Shown here: positions 22,274-34,900 of the stretch, piece by piece | Layout: each line of letters starts with the position of its first letter | How positions within the stretch are numbered: position 1 is the stretch's first letter | DNA from: Chytridium lagenaria | Lineage: Eukaryota > Chytridiomycota > Chytridiomycetes > Chytridiales > Chytridiaceae | Direction of reading: 5' to 3' | DNA: 64,000 nt | Assembly (NCBI GenBank): GCA_025449115.1 | Contig: JAHLKC010000009.1 | Span: forward strand, 310,001-374,000 | Notes under the pieces: generated by a model | The model's input: the letters and a program-made list of their open reading frames with translations, nothing else | Database searches by the model: none | Told to the model about the DNA's origin: nothing | Position numbers and translations under genes: made by a program

Positions 22274-24898
22274 ATGTTGTCTAGAGCTAGAGCAAACAGC
22301 AACTCGGTCCTCCGTCCTGTCGACCATCATCATTATTTAGGATCACTACGAGTCGCATCAGCGTTGGACTCATCTTTTACCACTCAGCAGTCGCGCTATT
22401 CAGTTTTGCATCTTCAGGGCGGTGCAGAGCTTTGTTACATACCAAAAAGGCGCTTGAATACTCTCTCCCAGGGCTCCCGTAACCCCGTCATTCTCCATCA
22501 ACGTCTAGAATAGTACAGTCGCGTGGCTTAAGCGATCCAGAAGTTTTGCATCTTCTTCATCATTGCGTGATCAGCCAAAGGACGCAACGACAGGTTTTGG
22601 TGCAGAAGGGGCTGGACCCTTTCCTATTCCTCCTCAGCTTCCAAGCTCAATAGTCTCAAACTATTGGGACGACGTCATGCGAAGTGCAAGTGAACCAGGT
22701 AATAGATGAACTTTAACGGTATCCAGATGTTCGTTGAATGGCTTTAGTATTCTAATGCTGCTTTGCTCAGGCTTTGTCCTTGCCCCGGATTGTGAAGAAA
22801 GTAGCAAGATGAGTTCAGAAGGACGAGAGAGTTACGGCATTGCAGGATGGAACTTGACGTCAGCAGATTCATCGTCTTTTCGAACAGCTCCCGATGAGTC
22901 ACAGATCAGAAAACTGCTTTCTGCAGCGGTGAGAGCCCGACGCGAAGGTGGAGATCTTTATCCAAGTCTTCTCGCTCGACAGTCATGCGAATTTTACGAT
23001 AGCTTAAGCATGGCGAGTCAATCAACTCTCTCTCTGTTTCTGTTTCGTCGCTTATTTTTTGTTTTACCGATCTATATTGCTGACATACCCGCTATTAATA
23101 GGATGGCCGTAAGGCGTTTCTAAAAAATGCTCGCAAAAGACTTCGGTAAATTACCTTAAAATGGAATTGGAAGGGCTTAAGTTTTTCTCCATGGCAGGTG
23201 TAAACAGAAAGGAGGTTTTGGCGCATGCAGCATCTTATAGTAACGGCGTCGTAAGCGATATTGGAAACTTGGCTATTTAGTAATAACTGCAATATAGGCC
23301 AAAGGAGACAGAGCTTTGCTGCGGAATGAACAACAGCTTAGGGATTGTTTGGTCCCTCAATATGCTCAGTTCTTCACGCAAATCAACCACCTTCCAGGTG
23401 GCTTGAAGTTCCTTGTTGGATTAAGGGCAGATTTGCTGGTTGGTTAACAGCTTTTTACCGCTCCGTTCTTGGCTTTCGCCCTAGTCTAATTCCATATGTT
23501 TTCCATATTTACAAGAGAATCATAGAGAAAGACGAGAACGATATGTACTTGCGAGCTCTAAACGAAAACTTGAAGTCCTTGCTTCAAAGTTGGTTTGGCA
23601 ATAGGCTTTTTGAATCTTGAAAGATTAACGTGGACAACGCCTGCGTCGGTTTTGGAGAAGTCATACAGTACGAGGCTGTACATGCTATCCCCTCATGGCA
23701 GGCCTTAAAGCAACGGTTAGGCCCAGCCAGACTTTGCTATGCCTTTTTTCACCGCGGCATGCCACATGAGCCGCTGACTTTCATCCAAGTTTGTACACCT
23801 TTTTTCTTTAAGAGTCCGCATTCCACTTTTACTGATCATAGCAGGTTGCTTTACTCAAAGAAATAGAGTGGGACGTGCAGCGTATTTTAAATGACCCTGC
23901 TCCCGACTTTACGGATCCTCATTTGTGCAAAACCGCAATATTTTACTCCATCTCATCCTCCCAAAAAGGTCTTGCTGGCGTTGATCTCGGAAACTTGTGT
24001 GTATTATATTCCTCCACTGTACCCCTTCCATTCCCACCATTGATCAGTATATAACTAAATCTTATTTAAGCTTGATAAAGCGAGTGGTGAAGGAGATTCA
24101 AAGAGATTTCCCCGCCGTCTCGACCTTTTGCACCCTTTCTCCGATTCCGGGGTTCCGTTCATGGTTAAATACACAGTTCAATCTGGTGGAGTCAGGCAAT
24201 CACAAGGAAAGTGACTTGCTGTTGGACCCGAGATTGAATCGCTACTATCCATCGGCGGAGGTGACGGGCGATCAGCTTGGAATGTTCTTCGGGTATGTCG
24301 CGAGTAACGCGATCAGTCACTAAAGAGAGGTTTACAGGATTGCCTTCAGACAGACGAGTGGCAAGAGAAGGCCTCGAAAGTCTCAGCCTTTAAGCCTATC
24401 TTGTTGCGGCTGTGCTCACGGTGTGTCTAACTTTATATTTTCACTTATTTACATTCTAATTAGATACCTTCTTTTGGAGAAGAAACGTTCGTTTGCTCTT
24501 GATCCCGTTGGTAAGTTAATGCTCTATTGATACTGTTGTGCTGATGAGTTTCTAATCTCAGCAAACTTCCATGTGCGAAATGGAGCTTGTGTGCATCGTT
24601 TGAATTGGCTTGGAGACACCTCTGGTAACTTTATTAGCTAATGCGATAGTTTTATATTGACAGCATGGTTTTTAGCTAAAGGGATGAAACAATCATACGG
24701 CATTATGGTGAACTATGTTTACGTCCTTCCGTGATCGAGCAGAACAACCAGCAATACCTTTTGGATGGCGCTATTCCTGTTCTGGAGCCCGCTTCCTCGA
24801 CAATTCAGTGGGCTGTTCAAACGGGAAAGCTACGGACGGTAGTCTCAGCAGATTTTGGCAAGGATAGCCCTGTGTCTCTTGGAATCTCCAAGTTGTAG
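22274..24898 (+). CDS. MLYCD: Malonyl-CoA decarboxylase with peroxisomal SKL terminus
   Basis: The enzyme converts malonyl-CoA to acetyl-CoA and CO2. The helical N-terminal domain (LARQSCEFYDSLSMDGRKAF, LPGGLKFLVGLRADLL) is followed by the catalytic domain: ERLTW, ALKQRLGPARLCYAFFH, PHEPLTFIQVALLKEIEWDV, FYSISSSQKGLAGVDLGN, LIKRVVKEIQRDFP, TLSPIPGFRSWL, ALDPVANFHVRNGACVHRLN and GMKQSYGIMVNYVYVLPSV. These include the His-Ser region used for catalysis in the family. The protein ends GISKL, a canonical PTS1 peroxisomal signal. Seven or more short introns are visible. An AATAAA lies at 25081-25086, downstream of the stop. The start is uncertain: ATG 22274 gives a possible leader (MLSRARANSNSVLR) but needs a frame change near 22460; ATG 22677 is the first in frame with the next exon. 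Confidence 0.85.
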
Positions 24899-25256
24899 TG
24901 AACTTGCGGTTTTACGGCTTTCCTCGTTTCGTCGCCTGCTTCAAGATTGGATTTTTTCACTTTAAATTCCTTTTGTTTTCATGTATAGTTGTCAAGGGAT
25001 GTCGACTCTTTCTTTTTTCAGAATTACAGTCTAGCTGTTTGAAAACTCCAAGCTCTTGTTGTAGATTTTACATACCCTTTAATAAATAAGCCGTGCAAGT
25101 GTTGCGGTATAGGTTTTAATACCCGATCAAACTTATTATTCATTAGTGTTAAAAGCACAAATATCAAACAACTATATATCGACAGAATTAAGGCTGCAAC
25201 TGAAATAGATGGAAAAGCAAGAATGAAAGACGCCTTATGAATTCTTCCTTCATTCT
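24899..25256. other. Convergent intergenic region
   Basis: This 358-base region lies between two convergent genes. It is T-rich in the left half and AT-rich on the right, with AATAAA at 25081-25086 as a candidate poly(A) signal for the decarboxylase. No gene is seen. Confidence 0.45.
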
Positions 25257-28200
25257 TCAGTGGCCGCGATCTTTTTTTGAACCGACGTAGATGTTATATT
25301 CTAGCTGTGTTCTCGCTGCCTTCATTCTCTCGTCGTCCTATGAATATAAGAGGTCAGAACCCAACATTTTTAAATCACGCTACCTGGTCGTCGTCCTCCT
25401 CCACAATATCCATTTGAGCCCTTTGGGATGGCCCCGCCGCTTTTATCGGGTGTATTGGTGGCTGCAACTGAATACCACCAACAGAGGCCATACTGATGGA
25501 AGAATCTCGATACACGAATCGCGTAGGTCTTTCCTCGTTATCTGAATCCATTACAAGTTGCTTTTCATGTCTCCCGTTAGGAAGCGTAGGTAATCCTTCC
25601 GATATGGTTCGTTTTCGTCTCTCTTTCACAGCTTTATCGGAGGGCGACTTGGAATTTTTTCCTGAAGTCTTTGAGGTGCTTTTGCCTCTCTGTGAATTTT
25701 TGTTACTGGATGTTTTCTTGGATTCTTTATCTAATCATTTCTATGAATGCAAAAAGTATCGTCATGTTGAGTTTTGATATGCTCACAAACCTTGATCCAT
25801 TTTGCGAAAATAAATCCCAGAGGACAGTTCCCTCTCAATGTACTCCATTTTGGATGGTGTGTTAAGGCTGTAAATTGTAAGAATTCGTATTTCTCACATT
25901 AATCGATCTTACTCTCTTGACAGTGAAAGATCCACGTCTTTGCTCTGCAGCTTCGACCTCCTCGTCCTCTTCCGCAACCTCGAGAACTTTTCCTCTTTCG
26001 GCAGATCTTGCTCTTCGTTGGCTTCCTACCAATGATCTTGCTTCTCGCGCAAGACTCGAAGTGGTTCTAAGCTTCGGAGGGGATGCGTTCCTAAGATTTT
26101 GGTGTGCATTTGTAAATTCAACATCATCATCATCCTTCAGGTCAAAAGTATCCTCGTCGTCATCATTTCCGGTAACAACCGATCGCGCGCCGCTCAGGGG
26201 AGGCATCGAACTTTGTCGAATTCTTTTTCCTTTTACAGAACCAATCATGTTCCTATCCACCGAGGCGCCCCTCGAAGGGAAGGTTTTGACGTGGTTTTTC
26301 GCTCGCAAGTTTGATGACCCAAAGCCTTTTCTCTTTGAGCCCAGACCACTTCTCAACTCTGAATCTTCCGGCAAGAGGTCTGCTCCACCAGCTGAAAGTT
26401 GCTGAGAAAGTAAGGCCCGGGTATCGTCAAGCTCTTTTCTTAGCCGGTCCCGTTCCACGTCCCCTCTTTCCAATTGTCTCGTCAAGAAAGCCACCCGTTC
26501 CTCCACCTTTGACTTTTCCAGGTCGATTTCTCTTATTTTCTTCTTCCATAGCAGAACTTCATTAACTCTATGTGGGGATTTCGAGTCGCTATTGACAGCC
26601 CTTCGGTTGACTATGCATCTGTTAGTATCGAGACATATCTAAAAGTCTCACTTGTTGCTTCAAGAGATCGACTCTAGCGACAAGTTCCCGGTTTTCGTCC
26701 TCCAGTCTGGAATACTTTTCCCGCTCAGTTATCAACTTCAGATGAAATTGATGACGCAAATTTATATTGGCCTTTGACAGTTAGTATTTAAACATGATTG
26801 TAGACCATACTTCTACAGAAGCCGGGACTCTGTTGGCGACAATTTTTGGAACAAGTGCTGCCCTGTTCGCTTCCTTTAAAACTTGGCGTTTCAAGGCCGC
26901 TATTTTCCCTTTCAGTTCCCGATTTTCCGTATCTAACTGCTCCCTCTCTTTTCTTTCATCCTCGACGCTTTCCTCTAAAATCCTGATCCTTTCGGTAAAT
27001 TCGGCCTCTTTCCCCCAGACTTCTTTGCTGTTTGTTTGTAACCCAACAAGATGCTGCTTTAAAAACGCATTTTCCGCTTCAAGTTTGGAGTAGTTTTCAT
27101 CCTCAGCCGTCCACGTTGATTCTCTCTTAGGTTTTGTAGCTGGTTTCGTTGCGAGTTTTGCGGGAGCTTCCTCTTCGGCCGTCGTCCGCGTTAGTTCCTT
27201 TTTAGGTTTCGACACCGCTTTTGCTGGAGCTTCGTCCTTTCTCATAATGATGGGCCGCGGAGTTGGCTTCTCATAATCATTGCGGTCGTCGAGAATTTGA
27301 CGAGCATCCTCAGGACTCTGTCCGTTTTTAGACTGCGAAGTTTCGGTTCGTTTGGAGCCTTTTTTCTTGTTTCTAAAAAGATCGTCCTCCCGGTGCCTCC
27401 TTTTCGCCTTTTGTCTATTATCCTCTTGACTCTCATATCCGGAGCCGCCGTTTGACCTCGACCGAGCCTTTACTGACGTAAAACTTCGCGTGGGGACTGC
27501 GGTATTGTAACCATCATCGTCTTCAACTTCGAGTTCTGGTTTGTGGCGTTGCATGGAACGTGATTTGTTACTGGATTCGCGGAATGGGTCGACCCCGTCA
27601 TCTTTTTCAGCAGCAAGAAGCTTGACCATAGCGACTTGGAAAGAATCATCCTCAATAGTCTGAATAGTTAGATTTTCAGAATAAAAACGTATTTTACCGC
27701 CATTGGCTTCCTATCCTTCTTTTTTGAGGCTTTGGACGGCTTCTTTCCTTTTTTGAAATTACCATATGGAATTGGGCTTTAGAATTTATGGCATCTATAA
27801 ATGCTTTTATATACCTTTCTTTGATTCAACGTCCGTTTCGTAGTCAGTAGCCCCTCCATGATCAATACTTGCAATAATTCCACTGCCGCTAGTAATTCCA
27901 GCAGGCAAAGCTCGCTCCCTTTTTTCATCCTTTGCTCCATCGCCTTCTTTTGGAGCGCTACTTCCATTAACGACGACCTCAGGCGGCTTTGAAAGCTTTT
28001 GACTAGCGTTTGATTGAGGTGCAGATTGTTGGTTAGCGACAACACTTGTCCTTTTTGCTCCAGCATTTGAAGGGGTGTTGCCGATAGGTTTTCTTTGACG
28101 AGACTAGCCGCAGAAGCTTGTACTTTTACTTCCACGACCATAGGTGAGGCTGCTGGTATCTGTTCGGAGTCGGTAGGTAGGATCCCTGATGCAGCAGTAT

Positions 28201-28672
28201 TTAACGGTTTCGAATCTTCCATTTGCACCGAAATTCCATTCGTAATGTTGCTGGAGGATTTGGTTATTGAATGCCGGCTGGCTAATGCTTCCTCGGGTTG
28301 CCGAATTTTACTCGGTTTGGTCTGACTCGCTCTGGGAGACGACTTAATCGCATCGTTTTCAACTTCCTGAAGTTTTGCTAGTCTGGTTTCACTCGCTCTG
28401 GGAGATGACTTATTGGCTCCGGTCACATTTAGTCGAGATGACGATGGTGAAGGCTTTGTTCCGTCTTTAAGGTCCACATGAGATGATGACGATGGGGATG
28501 GTTTTGCTCCGCCTTTAGAATCCGCAATTCCTTCCCGCCCGGGGGTCGTTTCAGCCTCCATCTTCTTGCTCACAATACTCTCGCTCACTGATGCGCGTGG
28601 GTTGTCATCAAGTTTCGTGACATCCAACTTGGATACTACTTTCGATTTCTCTGGCGAGGCATCGCCCTCCAT
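25257..28672 (-). CDS. Large coiled-coil protein, family unknown
   Basis: The ATG at 28670-28672 starts MEGDASPEKSKVVSKLDVTK. The N-terminal third is disordered with repeated Ser-Pro motifs (KPSPSSS twice; KSSPRASE and KSSPRASQ). A Lys/Arg/Glu-rich middle includes TRTTAEEEAPAK. Then come long heptad coiled coils: AENAFLKQHLVGLQ; RIRILEESVEDERKEREQLD; RELKGKIAALKRQVL; ERVAFLTRQLERGDVERD. An acidic, Ser-rich tail follows (DDDEDTFDLKDDDDVEFTN). The last exon, after an intron of about 46 nt, ends RTQLEYNIYVGSKKDRGH with TGA at 25257-25259. Such proteins are often cytoskeletal or centrosomal scaffolds, but no specific family is evident. Phosphorylation by proline-directed kinases is plausible from the SP repeats. 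The gene lies beside the myosin, in the same direction, 320 bases downstream of it. Confidence 0.65.
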
Positions 28673-28992
28673 CGCAGCTGCTTTCGAACACCGTTCAAAG
28701 TTTCTCTCTAGCTAACTGTAATGTGTCTTAAACTCTAATAGGTGACCCCAGCCGAAGACTGTCTTTGTTGTTCTGTGTGGTCATTGTTGTTAAGTGAACA
28801 CAAAAGATGCCAAATCAGAAAACACTGTTCAGCGCTGTTTTACTGTGGTGTATTTAAGTAATGTTTTGATTTACGCGGAATATAGGAACAGGATCGCGAG
28901 TCACACTCGGAAGTTGAGACAAAGCATGTAACGGAGACAAATAATTGAGAATGAATAACAATGATATTGTCGTCGGTCTTGACGATGTGGGA
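28673..28992. other. Short intergenic region between myosin and coiled-coil gene
   Basis: These 320 bases contain the 3' flank of the myosin gene and the promoter of the coiled-coil gene, both on the minus strand. I see no conserved open frame or obvious core promoter motif. Confidence 0.4.
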
Positions 28993-31900
28993 TTATGTAT
29001 AATGAGATGTGCGCAAGAGCACTTCCATGTAGTCTCTGATCAAGGATGCGATACACGTTGCTTGATCCGTTGTGAAAACATACTTGGATGCTATTGACAA
29101 AGTTAAACAAACTTATTAAACGGGAAAGCACATACTTCCTTTGAAGCTTTCCGTGATAAGAAGAATGCTTTTCTTTGAGGGGCTGCAGCTAAGAATCTCG
29201 TCATAGGTGTGAGTAACCAGAGGAGACTGATCGTGGTACGTTAGCATTGATGCCATCAACACGTAGCCGGCATAAAAATAATATATCTCGACCCTACCTT
29301 GCGTGCCTGGTCATAATTTGGACGCCTCTGACACTTACAGCCATCCAGCATTCTCCCGGAATTTCATTGGTATAAGATTGCTGTTTAAGTTAGCAATATT
29401 TGAAACCTTTAGTCTTACCATAACGGGGAATATTGTTGCTCCGAACAGAGGACGTGCGCGGATAAATTCATAAAAATGTTCTTAGCATCCGCATGGCTCT
29501 TTCCAGAAAACTCCGCGTGCTTCCGCATCAAAAGCGTTTCTGATTCTGAAGAAATGTAGCGTTTTGAGAAATGGCGGTTCATGAATTCCTTATAGCTTTT
29601 TGAAAGGGTTAATAGAGACTAATAGGAATATGAAAAGCAAGTTACATACTTCAAGTTCGCTGTCTTCGCATTCTCCGTATAAAGCTTGAGCGCAGAGGGC
29701 AGCTGCGTGAATGGAATCATCCAAAGACAAGGGGAAGGAATCCGTTCGGATTTCTTCAATGGCCTGACAAAAATATTAAATATTCCTCTTTCGCAAGAGA
29801 CAGGATACCTGAGCGCGGGACAAACTCTTCTTCAGCCTCAGTTTTGCATGGAGCAAACGGATTTATGTGAAGTCTTTTCTTTAATGTAAAGTGGACTTTT
29901 GGAATGTGGAGCCAAGCGCAGCTTCCTTCTCACACTTATATAAAACATCGGCGATTTTCTCATCCCCATATAAGGCCCGCTCTTGACATGATTAGCTTGT
30001 TATGTGCTAAATACAGCTTACCAACTCCACCGAACACAGTGAAAATGGCGAATCCAATAATCCCGGAAATGTTTGAATTTCTCGCTGAGGTTCACTTAAT
30101 AAGGTTAGTAGTGTCAAAAAAAAAAAAAGGACTGATCATACAAAAACGGTCTCAACGGTATCCGCAGGGTCAACAGATATTGGCGCGGAACTGTCCCGTA
30201 AGCGCATGGAGTCGAATGCTCATGGGACTTTGTTTCTGGTATAATATTAATTTCAGCCAGATTAGAAACTGCTGCCTACCGTTGCAAAAAGAATCTCATC
30301 ACAAGAAGGAGGGGACCTGCGAGGAGCTACATTGTCAGACGTTGTAAAGTCGACAGTGTTTACCAGAAGAAAGAGTGCGCCGCAAAGTTTTCAAGCAATA
30401 TCTAGCACAAGCAGCCTCCTGTTTCCTAATAATCTTGCATTTATAGTCAATTGCAATTACTCTATTGATAAATCAGTATCATGAGATAATTTGGAAACCT
30501 GAACCTCCTTAGGTGTGCCTTAAGATATTCTAAGAGATAGTTTGTCGAAGGCAGCACAACACCAACAGCAACACAGAGGAGCCTCCAAAGCTGAAGAACC
30601 TGATACGAATCTGGCTCTGGATGTGCTGTTGTCATTTTTAATGAGCTGAAGGTAAAGCTCATCTGCGCGAATAGGCTCCGACATGCATTTCGACAAAAAT
30701 AGCTGTATGTTGGAGGCATAAGGCACTGGACCATTATCGCCGGAGTTGTTGCTCGAAGTAATTCCAGCATACGCGACAAAAACTAAGTAATGTTAAGCCA
30801 AAACAATGCGGAAGTACGGTACATGAATGCAGCGATATAGCCCAGTCTTCGATATCGTTATCCTGCGGGGCCAACAGCGACGTAATAAGTCTTGTATGGG
30901 AGAATGACCAATCTTTCTCTGTGTAATCAGAGTCCAACCTTCCAGAAGAATAATTGAGTTCCGTGGACTTGCTTCCATCTTTTGATAGAGATGCTAGCGA
31001 TGCAGCAAGTGGCATTGACTCTCGAACAGGTCGCAGCGATTCATGGGATCGATTCTTTGTAACAAGCTTACTGCTACGAAGAGATATCCGCCTGGAGCCG
31101 CGTCCTGTGAATGAGTTGGTGGTAAAGGTTGCCAAGGCATTTACAACAAATTCTGGGCCTGGAGTTCTGACGATACATCTTTCTAGAAGAACTGCTCGTG
31201 CCTTTTCAAGATCTTTTTGAAGAATTGCCACTTCTTCACTGGTATAAATCTTCTCCTTTGTCTATTCTTGGTTAGCGACATTTTGTGAAGTGGCAAAAAA
31301 ATAATCACCTTTCCAATCTTTGTTGGTGCGTACTCTCTCATCAAAGACGCTATCTCTTCTGCATGCTCGCTGGTAAAATTGTAAACCTCTGTGCACTCGG
31401 TATCGTCTTCTCTGTCCCCAATTCGGTTGATGGTGATTGAGATCACTTCGGAGTCAGATCCAAAGTTCTTCACCTCGTTGTAAGTAAATGTCATTATAAC
31501 TTCCCTCGTGCCCCTCCTGTAGGAACTCAATTCCAGTGCAAGAAACAACAAAGACGATATTCTCGCTGAATGTCCAAAAGCCTTGATATTTTGCAGGATA
31601 CAAGGACGTTCCGTAATACTTGAATCCTTTCACTGTTTCAAGATATAAAAATTTCGCTTGAATAGCCGACGTTCCTTTCAAGAGTGAATACTGATCCGCA
31701 ATAGACTTGGCTAGGGAGTCCTAGGAACACTGGCGGCTAATCGCTCTACAACCCATTCGTTGATGTTCTGGGAGCTACATAAAGGTCAAACTCGTTCCTT
31801 CGTTGGCTACTTACAATCTGGGCAGGGCCGACGCCATGTCGCAATCCCCAAGAAGAACTTGTGCACGAAGCGCGGCCAACTTAATTGCATCGCGTATCCC

Positions 31901-34900
31901 GATCACATACGAGTCATGATTTACATTGTCTACAGCCTGGCAATACAAAAGACTATGTTCCACAGGATCCAATATAGTCTCCTTAGGATTACGGAAAACC
32001 CTCTTTTTCATTACCAACTGAATCTCGTGGCTAAATATTCCTAAAACTATTAGACTTCTAGGGGAAAGTAAAGTAACCTGTTGCTAAAGCGCTTCCTTGC
32101 GGATCGCTTCTCCTTTTCTTAAACTTAAGGGCACTTTTAAAGACACTAGAGTTTGGTTGAGGGACCTTCCGTGTTTCCTTTTCCAAGCTCGATATAATGT
32201 CAGCAATGTACTCGTTTGATTTAATTGCGTGCTCTAAAATAGTTAGAACATATTCCATGCCGTATATTTTACCTGATTTCCAAGAAGCCTCGTACAGAGT
32301 CCAACCAGCTGGATCCCGCAAATTGACTCGCATTGATAGCTCCTTCACGATATCCGCAGCTGTCGTCACGGAAGAAATTGGAAGCTCTTCGGAAACTCCG
32401 TTCAACAGATGGAATCGGCACGGGATTGTCCTAGCGCCATTCTGAAAACATAATTAATAAGGAGCAGATATATTTAAAATGCACTGTCTCACCTTAATGG
32501 CATTTATTTCGGCAATTGAAGGAGGGAGTTTTCGCGGCCCGTTAAGAGTGGAGTTCTTAAAAGACTCCTCACAAATTTTCGCCAGTTTACAGTATATGTG
32601 ACTATCTGTGAAGGAACTTATTCCCCGCTGAATAAAGGCGAGGAAGTATTTCGAGAAAGTCTGAGATAAATAATTAGATCAAAAACTAGCGTCCTTATTT
32701 ACTTTACTAGGTGGAAATGTTCCCGAACATAGAGCAAGCAACTGCCACCCCTGAAGGGCAATAGTATCCCAACCCTTTTGTTGGTCATTTCCGGTTGGTG
32801 GAGTCATTTGCTTGATGATTTGGACCAAGATCTCGTCCCTTAATTCCGGATGCTCCAAGCCGTAAGTGATAGTCGCTTGAATGGCTTGAACACATTCGTC
32901 GGCCTTTTTCGAAGGATCCATTGCCTTTTGCACATCTATTTGAAATTCAGATTAAATACAAATTAAAACGCAATAGGGATTTTACTCTTAAAACATTCTA
33001 CGGCATATGTCTGCAGGTTTTCCCGGGAGGAAGCCGAGTTATACTAGAGGTAATATGATGCTGAGTTTATTAGTGCTGATCTTGAAGAACTTTAATAAAC
33101 CTTAGTATGCCTCAACATCTCGTCTACTCCCTGAAGGCCGCCCTTAGTCGCTTTCTTTCCAAGGAGTAAAAGAGATTTTTGCTTTTTCTTTTCATGCAGC
33201 TATTTAAAAGTTAACGAAAACACCGAGCAGAAAATCACCTCAAAGTTCTTTTCAGCAAACGCTGTCATCGACCATTCTGGAGAATGGGGATTGATTTTAC
33301 CACCAGAGAGACTTTCGCTCGAACCCTGTACGATGATAAGAATGATGACATTGGCCAAATTGTTAAACCTCTTTTTTAATCAAAGGATTAGCTTTGAGAC
33401 CCCTGGCCCTCGACGGAGACGATGCTGAATAAAGCTCTTGGCTCTCATGAGCAGATCCCGGTAAATTCTCCCTTGTAGTGTTAATTTCAAGAATTTCCGC
33501 CTCTTCTTCGAGAGCTGGCTCCTTATTTTCCACAGTAAGTGGAGTGGAAGCCAACATAGAATCAATTTCGGATGTAAGGTTAGCCGCCAATTTTGCGAGA
33601 TCATTTGCAGCACTAAAGTCTCCAAGGAAAGAAAAGAGATCGTCCACAGGGTTCGCATTAGACTCCACCTGAGGAGATGAAACAACATCCGCGTCCTTCA
33701 AGTATTAGTGAAGAATAACTTTTTAGTCAGGCTACCTTCGCAGCTTCTTTCTGCTTTTGCACAGCCGCAGCCATCATCTTTAACGTCTCCGCCTCTTGTA
33801 ATGCCTCAACGGCAACTCTCTCCATTGGAGATTGCACAGACGGGCTTCCTGGTCCACCTTCTGCAATAGCCAACCCGGTTTTTCTATCAGGAGCAAGGCT
33901 GAACTTCCTTTTAAAGCTGCTTGCTCAAGCATCCTCTTTTCGTGTTCTGCCTCCCATGCCTTCTGCTTGAGACCGCGGTAGTAATCCCTTGCATACCATC
34001 CTCGAACAACTGAGTACTGTTAAATAAAGTTGACTTCATCTTCTCTTTACCGGCTTGGATAACGATAATGCAGTGTCGAATTTTCTTATACTTTTGGCGG
34101 TATATGAATCCTTTGATGTACTTTTGAAGTATAAGAGTACTCTTTTTGGTCAAAGCGTATTTTTTTCTCGCGGCGTACGCACGCATATTTTTTTGAATAA
34201 GAACGGCTTTATAGCGCAAGATTTTCTCCGAACGTACTTGAATTTCGTCCCACTAGACAAATCAAAAAACTTCTAATATCAGTACTTACCGCTTCTTTTC
34301 GCAGGAAAACCTTCGTCTTTCCAAGTTGCCACATTCCGGCTTTCAAATCAACGTTCGAAATGATCGCAGCAGCACGATCCCTTGGGTCAACCGACTTGCA
34401 AGAAGCCAAACCAATAAGGCACTTGTAATCATTCGCAAATTTCGCAAACGGAATACGCATAGGATATCCAGCCTTTCTAATTTTAATCGTATCCAACATA
34501 CCCGAATATCTCAATTGCGCTGATATATCATTGTAAGTTATAATATTTCACTCAAAACGATGATGTAATTTACCTAAAACCATATTATCATCAAAACCGA
34601 AAGATTGCTTCACAGAATTAGGCTTAATGCAGCGAACATAATGAGGAGTAGTAGCTCCAAGAGTTGATACTAGATTGATGAGCTGATTCTTAAAAATATG
34701 CGCCGGCGGTCTGCTTTGGTCCAACAGCACCTTTTGCGCCTTTCGCATTAGCATCTGGTTCAACCTTCTTGAAAATTTTGGCAATAAATGGATTCTGTCA
34801 AAAGTCAGTTTAATTTTCTTTGATGAAGTTAACTGTTGACTTTTGGACGAGTTCAATCAACTCGTCCTGAATGGCATCCTTGTTTTTCTCCAGGAAACCC

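Noticed and set aside
25917..26405. 162-codon plus-strand frame
   Set aside because: It is antisense to the coiled-coil gene; its Ser and Phe runs mirror Glu/Asp and Lys codons on the other strand.
29686..30347. Two plus-strand frames that could be an extra gene between myosin and the coiled-coil gene
   Set aside because: The minus strand here encodes the last FERM domain of the myosin, with recognisable sequence up to the stop at 28993.
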